Assembly (NCBI GenBank): GCA_021831685.1
Contig: JAKBMG010000089.1
Location: forward strand, 1-34,757
From: Bacteroidota bacterium
Lineage (GTDB): Bacteria; Bacteroidota; Ignavibacteria; Ignavibacteriales; Ignavibacteriaceae
Length of the DNA: 34,757 bases
Direction: 5' to 3'
In this document: positions 27,231-34,757 of the stretch, piece by piece
Numbering within the stretch: position 1 is the stretch's first letter
How the letters are laid out: the number at the start of each line of letters is the position of its first letter
Position numbers and translations under genes: made by a program
The notes under the pieces: generated by a model
The model's database searches: none
Told to the model about the DNA's origin: nothing
Seen by the model: the letters and a program-made list of their open reading frames with translations, nothing else

Positions 27231-28031
27231 ATGAATAGAGCAAAAAGTGATCTTGTAATATATACCTCAGGCGACAATAAGAATATTCCAATTATTTTCG
27301 TTCATGGCTTCCCGTATGACCACGAAATGTGGAATATGCAGGTAATGTCATTGAGCAGTAAATATTTTTGTGTAGCATACGATTTCCGTGGGTTGGGTTC
27401 GTCACCAGCGGGAGATGGGCAGTTTACAATGGAATCTTTTGTAGATGATTTAGAAAATATTATTTTGGAGCTTAATTTGAATAAGCCCGTTTTGTGCGGG
27501 CTTTCGATGGGGGGCTATATTTCACTTCGCGCGGTTGAAAGGATGGAAGAAAAATTTAGTGCACTAATTTTGTGTGATACAAAATCTGAAGCTGATACGA
27601 ACGAAGCTAAATTAAAAAGAGCTGAAGGAGTAAAAAAAATTAATACTGAAGGATTGGAATCGTTTGTAAAAGGTAGTGTGCCAAATACTTTTACTTCTGA
27701 TTCGATAAAAAGCTCCAGCATATATCAAGAAATTTTGAATAGGTCTTTGCGATCAAACCCGCTTGGGGTAAAGGGATGCTTGCTTGCAATGGCCGGAAGA
27801 ACTGATACGACGGCATATCTCTCTCAAATAAAAATCCCGACGCTTGTTGTTTGTGGTGAAGATGATAAATTATCGCCTCCTGCATCAATGAAAGAAATGG
27901 CAAATAAAATAAAAGGATCAGAGTATGTCTTGGTTCCAAATGCCGCACATATGTCTCCGGTTGAAAATCCTAATTTAGTAAACAAAGTAATTATAGATTT
28001 TATACAAAAGAATTTGAAGAATAACTTATAA
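27231..28031 (+). CDS. Alpha/beta-fold hydrolase
   Basis: A 266-residue cytoplasmic hydrolase. The oxyanion motif is HGFP (25-28), the nucleophile elbow is CGLSMGG (Ser92), the acid is in CGEDDKLSPP and the histidine in NAAHMSPVENP, so the triad is complete. The C-terminal arrangement resembles 3-oxoadipate enol-lactonase and related esterases, but no neighbouring aromatic-degradation genes support that role. The substrate is unknown. AGGA lies about 10 bases before the ATG. The gene is followed by a quinone oxidoreductase after 8 bp and is probably in the same transcript. Confidence 0.88.
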   Translation: MNRAKSDLVIYTSGDNKNIPIIFVHGFPYDHEMWNMQVMSLSSKYFCVAYDFRGLGSSPAGDGQFTMESFVDDLENIILELNLNKPVLCGLSMGGYISLRAVERMEEKFSALILCDTKSEADTNEAKLKRAEGVKKINTEGLESFVKGSVPNTFTSDSIKSSSIYQEILNRSLRSNPLGVKGCLLAMAGRTDTTAYLSQIKIPTLVVCGEDDKLSPPASMKEMANKIKGSEYVLVPNAAHMSPVENPNLVNKVIIDFIQKNLKNNL

Positions 28032-28039
28032 CTAATTTT

Positions 28040-29011
28040 ATGAAAGCGATACTTGTTAAGCCTGATAAATCACTTACGCTTGGCGAATTTGAAAAGCCAG
28101 TTCCAACCTCAAAGCAACTTTTAGTAAGAGTTAAAACTGCAGCGCTCAATCGTGCTGACTTGATGCAGCGTGATGGAAAATATCCACCACCACCAGGTGC
28201 AAGCCCGATTCTTGGTTTGGAAATTGCCGGGGTTATAGAGGAGATTGGAAACGAAGTAACTAAATGGCAACGTGGAAGTAAAATTTTTGGATTAGTCCCT
28301 GGCGGAGGCTATGCCGAGTATGCTGTTATCAACGAAGCAATGGCGTTACCCATTCCTCATAATTTAAATTTTATCGAAGCATCAGCAATACCGGAAGTCT
28401 TTTTGACCGCGTATCAAGCAATTGTTTATTATGGAAAAATAGAGAGTGGCGAAACACTTCTAATACATGCAGGCGGAAGCGGCGTTGGAACTGCGGCAAT
28501 TCAGTTGGCGCGAGAGATTGGAGCCCGTATAATTATTACTGCTTCGCTTGAGAAGCATAAAGCATGCTTGTTGCTCGGTGCCGGAAATGCAATCGATTAT
28601 AGGGCGAATGATTTTCAAAATGAAGTAATGGCAATTACAAATAATAAGGGCGTTGATGTTATAATAGATTTCATCGGTGCACCTTACTTGCAAAAGAATA
28701 TAGACTGTTTAAAGGTAGATGGAAAACTAATAATGCTTTCTTCGCTCGGAGGGAGCCTGGTTGAAAATTTTGACATGAGAAAAATTGTCGGGAAACGACT
28801 TTCGATTATAGGTTCAGCCTTAAGATCAAGGAGTCTGGATTACCAAATAAAGCTTGTAAAAGAATTTTCCGGATTTGCGCTTGATAAATTTAGCTCTGGG
28901 AAACTAAAACCTGTGGTTGATAAAGTATTCGATTGGAAAGAAGCCGTTACGGCACATCAATATATGGCAGAAAATAAAAACACAGGTAAAATTGTTTTGA
29001 AGATAGAATAA
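28040..29011 (+). CDS. NAD(P)H-quinone oxidoreductase, zinc-independent MDR (PIG3-like)
   Basis: A 323-residue medium-chain dehydrogenase/reductase. The N-terminal catalytic half contains ALNRADLMQRDGKYPPPPGA and PILGLEIAGVIEEIG, typical of the PIG3/QOR branch. The nucleotide-binding fold shows AGGSGVGTAAIQLAREIGA. The structural-zinc cysteines and catalytic zinc ligands of alcohol dehydrogenases are absent, so a zinc-free quinone or enone reductase using NAD(P)H is expected. The C-terminal KPVVDKVFDWKEAVTAHQYMAENKNTGKIVL is also standard. It is transcribed with the hydrolase upstream and converges with mfd across a 42-bp spacer. The physiological acceptor is not predictable. Confidence 0.92.
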   Translation: MKAILVKPDKSLTLGEFEKPVPTSKQLLVRVKTAALNRADLMQRDGKYPPPPGASPILGLEIAGVIEEIGNEVTKWQRGSKIFGLVPGGGYAEYAVINEAMALPIPHNLNFIEASAIPEVFLTAYQAIVYYGKIESGETLLIHAGGSGVGTAAIQLAREIGARIIITASLEKHKACLLLGAGNAIDYRANDFQNEVMAITNNKGVDVIIDFIGAPYLQKNIDCLKVDGKLIMLSSLGGSLVENFDMRKIVGKRLSIIGSALRSRSLDYQIKLVKEFSGFALDKFSSGKLKPVVDKVFDWKEAVTAHQYMAENKNTGKIVLKIE

Positions 29012-29053
29012 TTGAAGATTGGTACAAATTATTTCGTTACTGCAAGGGGAATA

Positions 29054-32000
29054 TTAAAAACTTTCTGTTTCCTCAGAAACTTCCTTTATTTCTGGAACGT
29101 ATAGATTCATGATTCTTTTGCAAAAACCAATCAGAAATTCCATTATTTTTTCCGGAGTCTCAAAGGTGTTAGGAATGATTAGTTTCATAATATCTTTTCC
29201 GGAAGAGGATGTTGCCCGTCGCTGCTCAAACTTTACTGTGTTTTTATATTCTTCCATAATAAATTTCATCAACTGCAAAAACTTGAATTGATAATACTCT
29301 TCTTTACGGCTTTCTGGCAATATCAAAGAAATACTTTTTCTTTGAATTATTATTCTTTCAAATAAAGCATAAGAAGCATAGTGTTTAAGGACTGCTGAAC
29401 CAATAAAGCGCTTTACTAGTGTTGGCAGAGGGCCAAACCGGTCTATCATCTCTTCCTTTATCTCTTCAGCTTCCGAAATATTTGTGATGGAATATAGGGT
29501 TGTATAAAAATTTAATCTATCCATTTGATCCGGCATATAACCGGAGGGAATTCCAATTTCGAAAAATGCATCAATTACCGGGTCTGTTCTTTCAACCTGT
29601 TTTGGTAAGGACTTTTGGGATCCATCCATTGTGGAAAACACATCCTTGAATTCTTGGTATTTCAGCTCTTCCACTGCTTCGTTTATCATCTTTATATAAA
29701 GATCAAAACCGACATCATTAATAAATCCCGATTGTTGTGTTCCTAGTAAATTTCCGGCTCCTCTTATTTCCAAATCACGCATGGAAATATTAAAACCAGA
29801 TCCGACTTCTGTAAACTCTTCAATTGCTTGTAATCTCCTTAAGGCTTTCTTTGTTATTCCCCCTAATGAAGGAACTATAAAATAAGCAAACGCTTGCCGG
29901 TTAGAACGGCCGACCCTCCCTCTAAGTTGGTGAAGTTCTGCTAGTCCAAATCTATCTGCGCGGTTTACAATTATTGTGTTTACATTCGGAATGTCGATTC
30001 CGGATTCTATAATTTTTGTAGATAAAAGAACGTCAAATTTTTTATTTAGAAAACCGTGAATGACATTTTCAAGTTGAGCGGGTTTCATTTGTCCATGTGC
30101 TACGGCAATTTTTAATTCGGGGATATATTTTTGAATGTAGGCGGAAAATTTATCAATCGATTGAATTCTATCATGAATAATATAGACTTGTCCATTGCGT
30201 TGCAGCTCGTTTAAAATCCACTCCTTAATTTTGATAATATCCAGCGTCGAAACTTTAGTAGAAATAGATTGACGGTTTGGCGGGGGTGTAGCAATGATAG
30301 ATAAATCCCTTGCGCCGAGAAGCGAAAGATTTAGTGTGCGCGGTATTGGCGTTGCTGTTAGCGTTAGAGTATCCACATTTAACTTTAACGAACGGAGTTT
30401 TTCTTTTGTCATAACACCAAAACGATGCTCTTCATCTATAATGAGTAGACCAAGGTCCCTAAATTTTACATCTTTAGAAATGAGTCGATGAGTTCCGATT
30501 ACAACATCGACCTTTCCTTCGGAAAGATCTTTTATTATTTCTGCCTGTTGCTTTCTTGTCTGAAATCTTGAAAGTGCCGCAACCTTAATCGGAAATTGCG
30601 AAAGTCTGTCGGAGAATGTGTTGAAATGCTGCTCGGCTAAAATTGTGGTGGGTACAAGCACGGCAGCTTGTTTACCGTCCTGCACTGCTTTGAATGCAGC
30701 ACGCACTGCAATTTCTGTTTTACCAAAGCCAACATCTCCGCAGACAAGCCGATCCATAGGGTTCTCGGCTTCCATATCATTTTTAACTTCTTCACATACC
30801 TTTTCCTGGTCCGGTGTATCTTCATAAAAAAACGAAGCCTCCAATTCTTTTTGCCAAACTGTATCCGGACTAAACTGATAACCTTTTGTTGCTTTACGTT
30901 TTGCATAAAGTTCGATTAGTTCTCTTGCAGCTTCTTTTATTTTTTTCTTTGCGCGGGCTTTTGTGTTTACCCATTCAGAAGTCCCTAGGGTTGATAGCGT
31001 GGGAGCTAAGACGCCATCCGCGGACTCGTTTGAAGAATATTTTTTTACTAATGTTAGATAATTTAAGTTAACGTAAACAATGCCGCCTGCGTTGTATAGA
31101 ATTTTCATTGACTCTTGTTTTACGTCGCCTATCGTAATCGTTTCTAAGCCAACATACTTTCCTATTCCGTAGTTTTCGTGAACAACAAAATCTCCGCGAT
31201 TAATAGAAGCGAATTTTTTTGATTTAGATTTTTTATACTTCTTTCCGGTTGATATTTTTGTACGGTAAGGTTTATTAAAAATCTGATAATCCGATAGAAG
31301 TAGAATCTTTTCCTTATGATGTACAAACCCAGATTTAATCGGAAGCGTTTGGATTTTCACCTTACCCAAACCAATCAGCGATTCTAACTCGGGTTTAAAT
31401 TCGCTTAGTAAATCTTTTAATCGTGCTGACTGCAGATCGTTTTCTGAAGTAATTATAATTGTATAATTCCTATTTGCATTTTCGGTTAAGACAGTAAAAA
31501 GGAATTCATAATTGGAATTGATTGAGGGAACCTCGGTAAAACCAAGGTCTATTCTATCGGTAGAAGTAGTTAGTTCATTCTCAACCAGCCACCTTGCATT
31601 GGGGTTAAATACATAATCTGAACCTTCTGCCGGAGGTTGAGGTAAAATAATATTGTTAACCTTTTCTACGGGTTCAGGAAATTCATCTTCATTGAATTCA
31701 ATTGATTCGGAGGGATTCTCTACTGATTTTTCTTCATCAAACAATATTACTTTTTCTTTCAGAAGATTTTTTAGTTCGAATGAAGATGCTAATATTAGGG
31801 GATTAGTCAAGTAATCAAAAATATCTACAAGATTATTTTTGTTTGCAATCTCATTGTTTGAATTTAAGGAGCCGGCTAAAGTAGCGATGGAAATTTCCTG
31901 GATAGAGCGCTGGCTTTCCGGATCGAAATATCTAATTGATTCTAAAAAGTCTCCATCAAATTCCAATCGAACAGGATTCTTTTCACTGAAAGACCAATAA

Positions 32001-32524
32001 TCGATTATTGATCCGCGCTGTGAATAATCACCCGGAGCTTCAACAAATTTATCTTTCTGATAATTGAGTAAATTTAGATATTCTACTAAATCGTTATAGG
32101 TTAATTCTCCGCCTACTTGAATTTTTGTAGTGTTCCCCTCTATAGTCTTTTTAGCCGGAAATTCACAGTTTAATAGTTGGTAAGTAGATACTAAAACGAA
32201 TCTGCCTCTGCTTAAAATGTCTGTTAATTTTTCTTGAACTGCTTCTGTCTTAAAATCTATTATTGAGATGGTGTGATCTGACAAACCCAACTCCGAAAGT
32301 TCGACTGTAAATTCTGCAGCTGTTTGAACATTGGCCATCAGCACAATTATTTGATGTTCCGATTCGGATAAAAGATCTACGAGAAGATTTTTAGATGAGC
32401 CAAAAAGTGGCGAGATCAAAATTATTGGATTTGTTTTATCTGCGATAAGCGCGGATAAATTTTTTATTGTTCCAATATTTCTGAACTGAGATTTTATTTT
32501 GTCGCCGGAAAAATCATTTGTCAT
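29054..32524 (-). CDS. mfd: Transcription-repair coupling factor Mfd
   Basis: Mfd is an ATP-driven translocase that removes RNA polymerase stalled at DNA damage and recruits UvrA. At 1156 residues it is of full length. In order it has a UvrB-like N-terminal region (with QRGSIIDYWSF and PVRLEFDGDFLESIRYFD), and the RNA-polymerase interaction domain near 450-510 (FVVHENYGIGKYVGLETI). The helicase core has Walker A GDVGFGKTE (near residue 595) and Walker B IIDEEHRFGV (near 696). QLRGRVGRSNRQAFAYF and the TRG and C-terminal regulatory region (SGYMPDQMDRLNFYT) follow. It is the last gene of a minus-strand run after murQ and a PAP2 gene, 17 bp after the latter. Confidence 0.97.
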   Translation of the reverse strand: MTNDFSGDKIKSQFRNIGTIKNLSALIADKTNPIILISPLFGSSKNLLVDLLSESEHQIIVLMANVQTAAEFTVELSELGLSDHTISIIDFKTEAVQEKLTDILSRGRFVLVSTYQLLNCEFPAKKTIEGNTTKIQVGGELTYNDLVEYLNLLNYQKDKFVEAPGDYSQRGSIIDYWSFSEKNPVRLEFDGDFLESIRYFDPESQRSIQEISIATLAGSLNSNNEIANKNNLVDIFDYLTNPLILASSFELKNLLKEKVILFDEEKSVENPSESIEFNEDEFPEPVEKVNNIILPQPPAEGSDYVFNPNARWLVENELTTSTDRIDLGFTEVPSINSNYEFLFTVLTENANRNYTIIITSENDLQSARLKDLLSEFKPELESLIGLGKVKIQTLPIKSGFVHHKEKILLLSDYQIFNKPYRTKISTGKKYKKSKSKKFASINRGDFVVHENYGIGKYVGLETITIGDVKQESMKILYNAGGIVYVNLNYLTLVKKYSSNESADGVLAPTLSTLGTSEWVNTKARAKKKIKEAARELIELYAKRKATKGYQFSPDTVWQKELEASFFYEDTPDQEKVCEEVKNDMEAENPMDRLVCGDVGFGKTEIAVRAAFKAVQDGKQAAVLVPTTILAEQHFNTFSDRLSQFPIKVAALSRFQTRKQQAEIIKDLSEGKVDVVIGTHRLISKDVKFRDLGLLIIDEEHRFGVMTKEKLRSLKLNVDTLTLTATPIPRTLNLSLLGARDLSIIATPPPNRQSISTKVSTLDIIKIKEWILNELQRNGQVYIIHDRIQSIDKFSAYIQKYIPELKIAVAHGQMKPAQLENVIHGFLNKKFDVLLSTKIIESGIDIPNVNTIIVNRADRFGLAELHQLRGRVGRSNRQAFAYFIVPSLGGITKKALRRLQAIEEFTEVGSGFNISMRDLEIRGAGNLLGTQQSGFINDVGFDLYIKMINEAVEELKYQEFKDVFSTMDGSQKSLPKQVERTDPVIDAFFEIGIPSGYMPDQMDRLNFYTTLYSITNISEAEEIKEEMIDRFGPLPTLVKRFIGSAVLKHYASYALFERIIIQRKSISLILPESRKEEYYQFKFLQLMKFIMEEYKNTVKFEQRRATSSSGKDIMKLIIPNTFETPEKIMEFLIGFCKRIMNLYVPEIKEVSEETESF

Positions 32525-32541
32525 TTGAAATCAGTGCCAGA

Positions 32542-33333
32542 CTAAAAAGAGTAAGTTATTCCGAGAGAATTCACGGAATAATGAAAAGATAATCCGGAAT
32601 TATTTTTTGAGTTATTTTCATAATTATTTGTAACAAAGTTACCTACAAAATATCCTATAGCTCCACCGGCAATAACATCAGAAGTCCAATGAGCATTGTG
32701 GTAAATTCTTGAACATGCGACCCAGCCTGCGGCAGTGTAGCAAAGTATTTTTAGAAATATATTATTCGTATTGTTTGCTAGAACCGTAGACATTGCAAAA
32801 GCAACGGTAGAATGGCCGGAAGGGAACGACGTTTCGGCGGCATGTGTATTAAATGGATGGAAGTCTGCTTTGTCTTTGTAGGTATATGGTCTACTTCTCC
32901 CAATGAGAGATTTTAGAACTGAGGTGATTACGCCCGCGTAACCAACAGCTTCAATTGTTTGTACTCCGATTTTTCTAACGTCGGGATTGTTAAAAAAAAG
33001 TCCATAGCCATAAATACCGGCAATACCGAAAAGCGTATAACCGCTTCCATATATCTTATCAATCGAAAATATTTTACTATCCAGAGGGGTGACATTTCTT
33101 TGAGAAAACGAGTGAAGATTATAATCAACAGAATAGCCGATTCCGATTGCGGCGACAGTTCCGGCTAAATCCCAGGCCTTAGTTTCGTTGAAGGTAGTAA
33201 AGCTTGTGGCAAGGTCACCACCCATATTCAATACTTGTAAGACATCATTCTTTGCGTTTGTAATAATTTGAGCATGGGCGAAAGGCTGAATTAAAAACAG
33301 CAATGCAAAAAGTAGTGTATTAATCTTTTTCAA
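32542..33333 (-). CDS. PAP2-family phosphatase, exported
   Basis: An acid-phosphatase-like enzyme probably acting on lipid phosphates or undecaprenyl pyrophosphate in the envelope. The three PAP2 motifs are complete: KSLIGRSRP, FPSGHSTVAF and SRIYHNAHWTSDV with the catalytic His and Asp. The frame extends to a TTG at 33399, which would overlap murQ by 26 bp. I prefer the TTG at 33333 because it gives a standard signal peptide (KKINTLLFALLFLIQPFAHAQ) and no overlap. Both candidates are TTG and neither has a good ribosome-binding site, so the start is uncertain. The C-terminal strand (LSFHYSVNSLGITYSF) ends in Phe, like outer-membrane-associated proteins. It lies between murQ and mfd on the same strand. 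Confidence 0.85.
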   Translation of the reverse strand: MKKINTLLFALLFLIQPFAHAQIITNAKNDVLQVLNMGGDLATSFTTFNETKAWDLAGTVAAIGIGYSVDYNLHSFSQRNVTPLDSKIFSIDKIYGSGYTLFGIAGIYGYGLFFNNPDVRKIGVQTIEAVGYAGVITSVLKSLIGRSRPYTYKDKADFHPFNTHAAETSFPSGHSTVAFAMSTVLANNTNNIFLKILCYTAAGWVACSRIYHNAHWTSDVIAGGAIGYFVGNFVTNNYENNSKNNSGLSFHYSVNSLGITYSF

Positions 33334-33373
33334 TATTAATTTTCTAATTTGTTTATAGATAGGGGAATTAAAT

Positions 33374-34303
33374 TTATTCTTGAATCGCTTTACGCACAAA
33401 GCCGCCGGAGTCTTTTAACATTCTTTTGGCTTCATCAGCAGTAACATTTGCTTTTATCATTACTAGCGCAGTTTTAACATGCCCTCCGGCTAGTGTAAGA
33501 AATTTGGAAGCATCTTCATAAGATACACCAGTAATAATCATAACAATTTTTTTTGATCTTTCTACTAATTTCTTGTTAGTCATTTGAAGATCAATCATCA
33601 TGTTTTCATATACTTTTCCAAGCCTAATCATAGAAGCGGTCGTGAGCATATTAAGGACTAATTTCTGAGCTGTTCCGCTTTTCATTCTAGTAGAGCCCAT
33701 TATAACTTCAGGACCAACATAGGGGCAAATGGCGACGTCTACTTCTTTTATATTAAAATTTTCTCGTGGATTTGACGTAACAAATAGAGTTTTAGCACCC
33801 AATTCTTTTGCTTTTTTTACAGCTCCAATTACATATGGTGTGCGGCGACTTGCAGCTATGCCGCAAACGACATCCTCAGGGCTCACTTTTGCTTTAATTA
33901 CGTCGTCGATCCCGTTAGATTCATGATCTTCAACACCTTCCTGCGCTACGAACATAGCGTCTTTACCTCCAGCGATAAACCCTTCTATCATTTCGGGAGA
34001 AGTTCCAAAAGTTGGAGGGCACTCTGCCGCATCTATAACACCAATCCTACCACTAGTTCCAGCGCCAAAATATAAAAGTCTTCCACCTTTTTGCAACGCA
34101 TCAACAATAATTTCAACTGCTTGCGTGATATAGGGAATTTCTTTTTCTACAGCCAAAGGAACAATTTTATCTTCTTCATTAATAATTCGTAGAATTTCAG
34201 AAGTTGATGCAGTATCGATATTCATTGATTTGGGATTGCGCTTTTCGCTAGATAATTCACTTATCTCATCGAATAATGTTTTTAAATCCTGATTGGAGTT
34301 CAT
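33374..34303 (-). CDS. murQ: N-acetylmuramic acid 6-phosphate etherase
   Basis: The enzyme cleaves the lactyl ether of MurNAc-6-phosphate to yield GlcNAc-6-phosphate and D-lactate, a cell-wall recycling step. The SIS-domain phosphosugar motif is GRLLYFGAGTSGRIGVIDAAE, followed by AECPPTFG. The second signature GPEVIMGSTRMKSGTAQKL is intact, with the catalytic Glu in the family position. It is of normal length, 309 residues from the ATG at 34303; a TTG lies one codon upstream. No kinase (AnmK) or MurNAc transporter gene is nearby. The 3' end leads into the PAP2 gene on the same strand. Confidence 0.95.
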   Translation of the reverse strand: MNSNQDLKTLFDEISELSSEKRNPKSMNIDTASTSEILRIINEEDKIVPLAVEKEIPYITQAVEIIVDALQKGGRLLYFGAGTSGRIGVIDAAECPPTFGTSPEMIEGFIAGGKDAMFVAQEGVEDHESNGIDDVIKAKVSPEDVVCGIAASRRTPYVIGAVKKAKELGAKTLFVTSNPRENFNIKEVDVAICPYVGPEVIMGSTRMKSGTAQKLVLNMLTTASMIRLGKVYENMMIDLQMTNKKLVERSKKIVMIITGVSYEDASKFLTLAGGHVKTALVMIKANVTADEAKRMLKDSGGFVRKAIQE

Positions 34304-34641
34304 CAATATTTTATTTGTAAAATGTTTTGGGAAAATAGTATTTCAAATATACCAAATATTGCTTAATTAAAGAGAGATTTAGATAACATTGTGTTATGTG
34401 AGATTGGGGGTAAAACATCGGAATAAAGTAAGAATACAAGGTTTAAGTACCTAGATAATATAAGTTATAGAGGAAGCACTGTGCATTCACAGTGTATTCA
34501 GAGTGCATTCATATTTTGGGACAAGTGGGAGAGAAAAAAGAAGTGAATTACTATACCAGAGTATAAAAATTAGGTACCAGAGTCAACAAGGGTACTGAAA
34601 AGTCAATGACCTAATAGATTATTAGATAATCTAGTGTCATG
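34304..34641. other. Gene-free region between murQ and an IS630-type transposase end
   Basis: No coding region is seen in 338 bp. It holds the second copy of the 11-bp tandem repeat (34481-34513), the direct repeat TACCAGAGT at 34554-34562 and 34575-34583, and an inverted repeat at 34615-34633. The last two probably belong to the insertion element that begins to the right. The murQ promoter should lie close to 34310-34400 but is not clear. Confidence 0.55.
34481..34513. repeat. 11-bp tandem repeat, copy 2 of 2 in window
   Basis: Three units GTGCATTCACA, GTGTATTCAGA and GTGCATTCATA run in tandem. The upstream flank AAGTACCTAGATAA (34445-34458) matches the flank of the copy at 2527-2593 apart from one inserted C. 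This is a dispersed repeat. Confidence 0.8.
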
Positions 34642-34757
34642 TCAACTCTGTAAAGTCGGATAAAGGCGTAATAATTTTATACGAGCATCTTTCGCCGTAA
34701 ATTGCCAATTAATTTTTGCGTTCCTATTATTTCGATGCTTCTGCCATGCATTTGCCT
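34554..34757. mobile_element. End of an IS630-type insertion sequence, continuing past the window
   Basis: The transposase C-terminus and a repeat-rich tail form one end of an element. The direct repeats TACCAGAGT, 21 bp apart, and the hairpin 34615-34633 (TAGATTAT-TAG-ATAATCTA) lie between the transposase stop and the flanking DNA. The exact left boundary and a TA target duplication cannot be fixed without the other end. Confidence 0.55.
34642..34757 (-). CDS. IS630-family transposase, C-terminal fragment at window edge
   Basis: The last 37 codons of a reading frame that continues past the right edge. The translation includes WQKHRNNRN, then INWQFTAKDARIKLLRLY, ending PTLQS before a TGA at 34644-34642. 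The block INWQFTxxDARIKLxxLYP is the characteristic end of a common IS630-type DDE transposase group. The catalytic residues lie outside the window, so completeness cannot be judged. The assignment rests on this C-terminal motif only. Confidence 0.75.
   Translation of the reverse strand, partial: ANAWQKHRNNRNAKINWQFTAKDARIKLLRLYPTLQS

Noticed and set aside
30618-30919. Several overlapping open frames inside mfd on both strands
   Set aside because: They lie across the conserved helicase motifs of mfd and show no protein family features of their own.

Overview
This window looks like chromosomal core DNA from a bacterium of the Ignavibacteria/Chlorobi side of the FCB group. The grounds are low-GC coding sequence, protein styles such as paired M16 peptidases with a LolA-like tail, an M49 DPP III-like peptidase, a YidC carrying Lys at the groove Arg position, and the local gene order. 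Placement at phylum level is inference from family resemblance, not a computed phylogeny.

The centre of the window is very probably the replication origin. dnaA (minus strand) is flanked by two gene-free AT-rich segments: 17957-18283, with a 51-bp run of pure A/T inside a palindrome, and 19688-20180, with a perfect TTATCCACA DnaA box and several near matches. Transcription diverges from this point. Leftward (minus strand) run dnaA, a small lipoprotein gene, dnaN, recF, a DUF721/DciA-like gene, gyrB and gyrA. Further left are an envelope and peptidase operon (two M16 peptidase genes, a HAD phosphatase, a DPP III-like peptidase), then ychF and pruA. Only the truncated prolyl oligopeptidase at the left edge runs the other way. 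Rightward (plus strand) run rpmH, rnpA, yidD, yidC and a patatin/POTRA/barrel outer-membrane protein. These are followed by glgA (minus), an alpha/beta hydrolase and quinone oxidoreductase pair (plus), and a minus-strand murQ, PAP2 phosphatase and mfd cluster.

The genes fit together as replication initiation and processivity (dnaA, dnaN, recF, DciA-like, gyrAB), ribosome and RNase P biogenesis (rpmH, rnpA, ychF), membrane protein insertion (yidD, yidC), peptide and proline catabolism (prolyl oligopeptidase, M16 pair, DPP III, pruA), cell-wall recycling (murQ) and transcription-coupled repair (mfd).

I found no clear undescribed multi-gene system: no CRISPR, toxin-antitoxin, phage or biosynthetic cluster, and no rRNA or tRNA gene. 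The observations most worth a second look are: (i) the bipartite origin with a lipoprotein gene inserted between dnaA and dnaN; (ii) an 11-bp tandem repeat motif occurring near both ends of the window; (iii) a single-base frameshift in the catalytic M16 peptidase; (iv) a PlpD-like patatin with what look like three POTRA domains in the slot after yidC where mnmE is common; (v) the end of an IS630-type transposase at the right edge; and (vi) a GAAACGTT motif shared by the dnaA-rpmH and gyrB-gyrA gaps.
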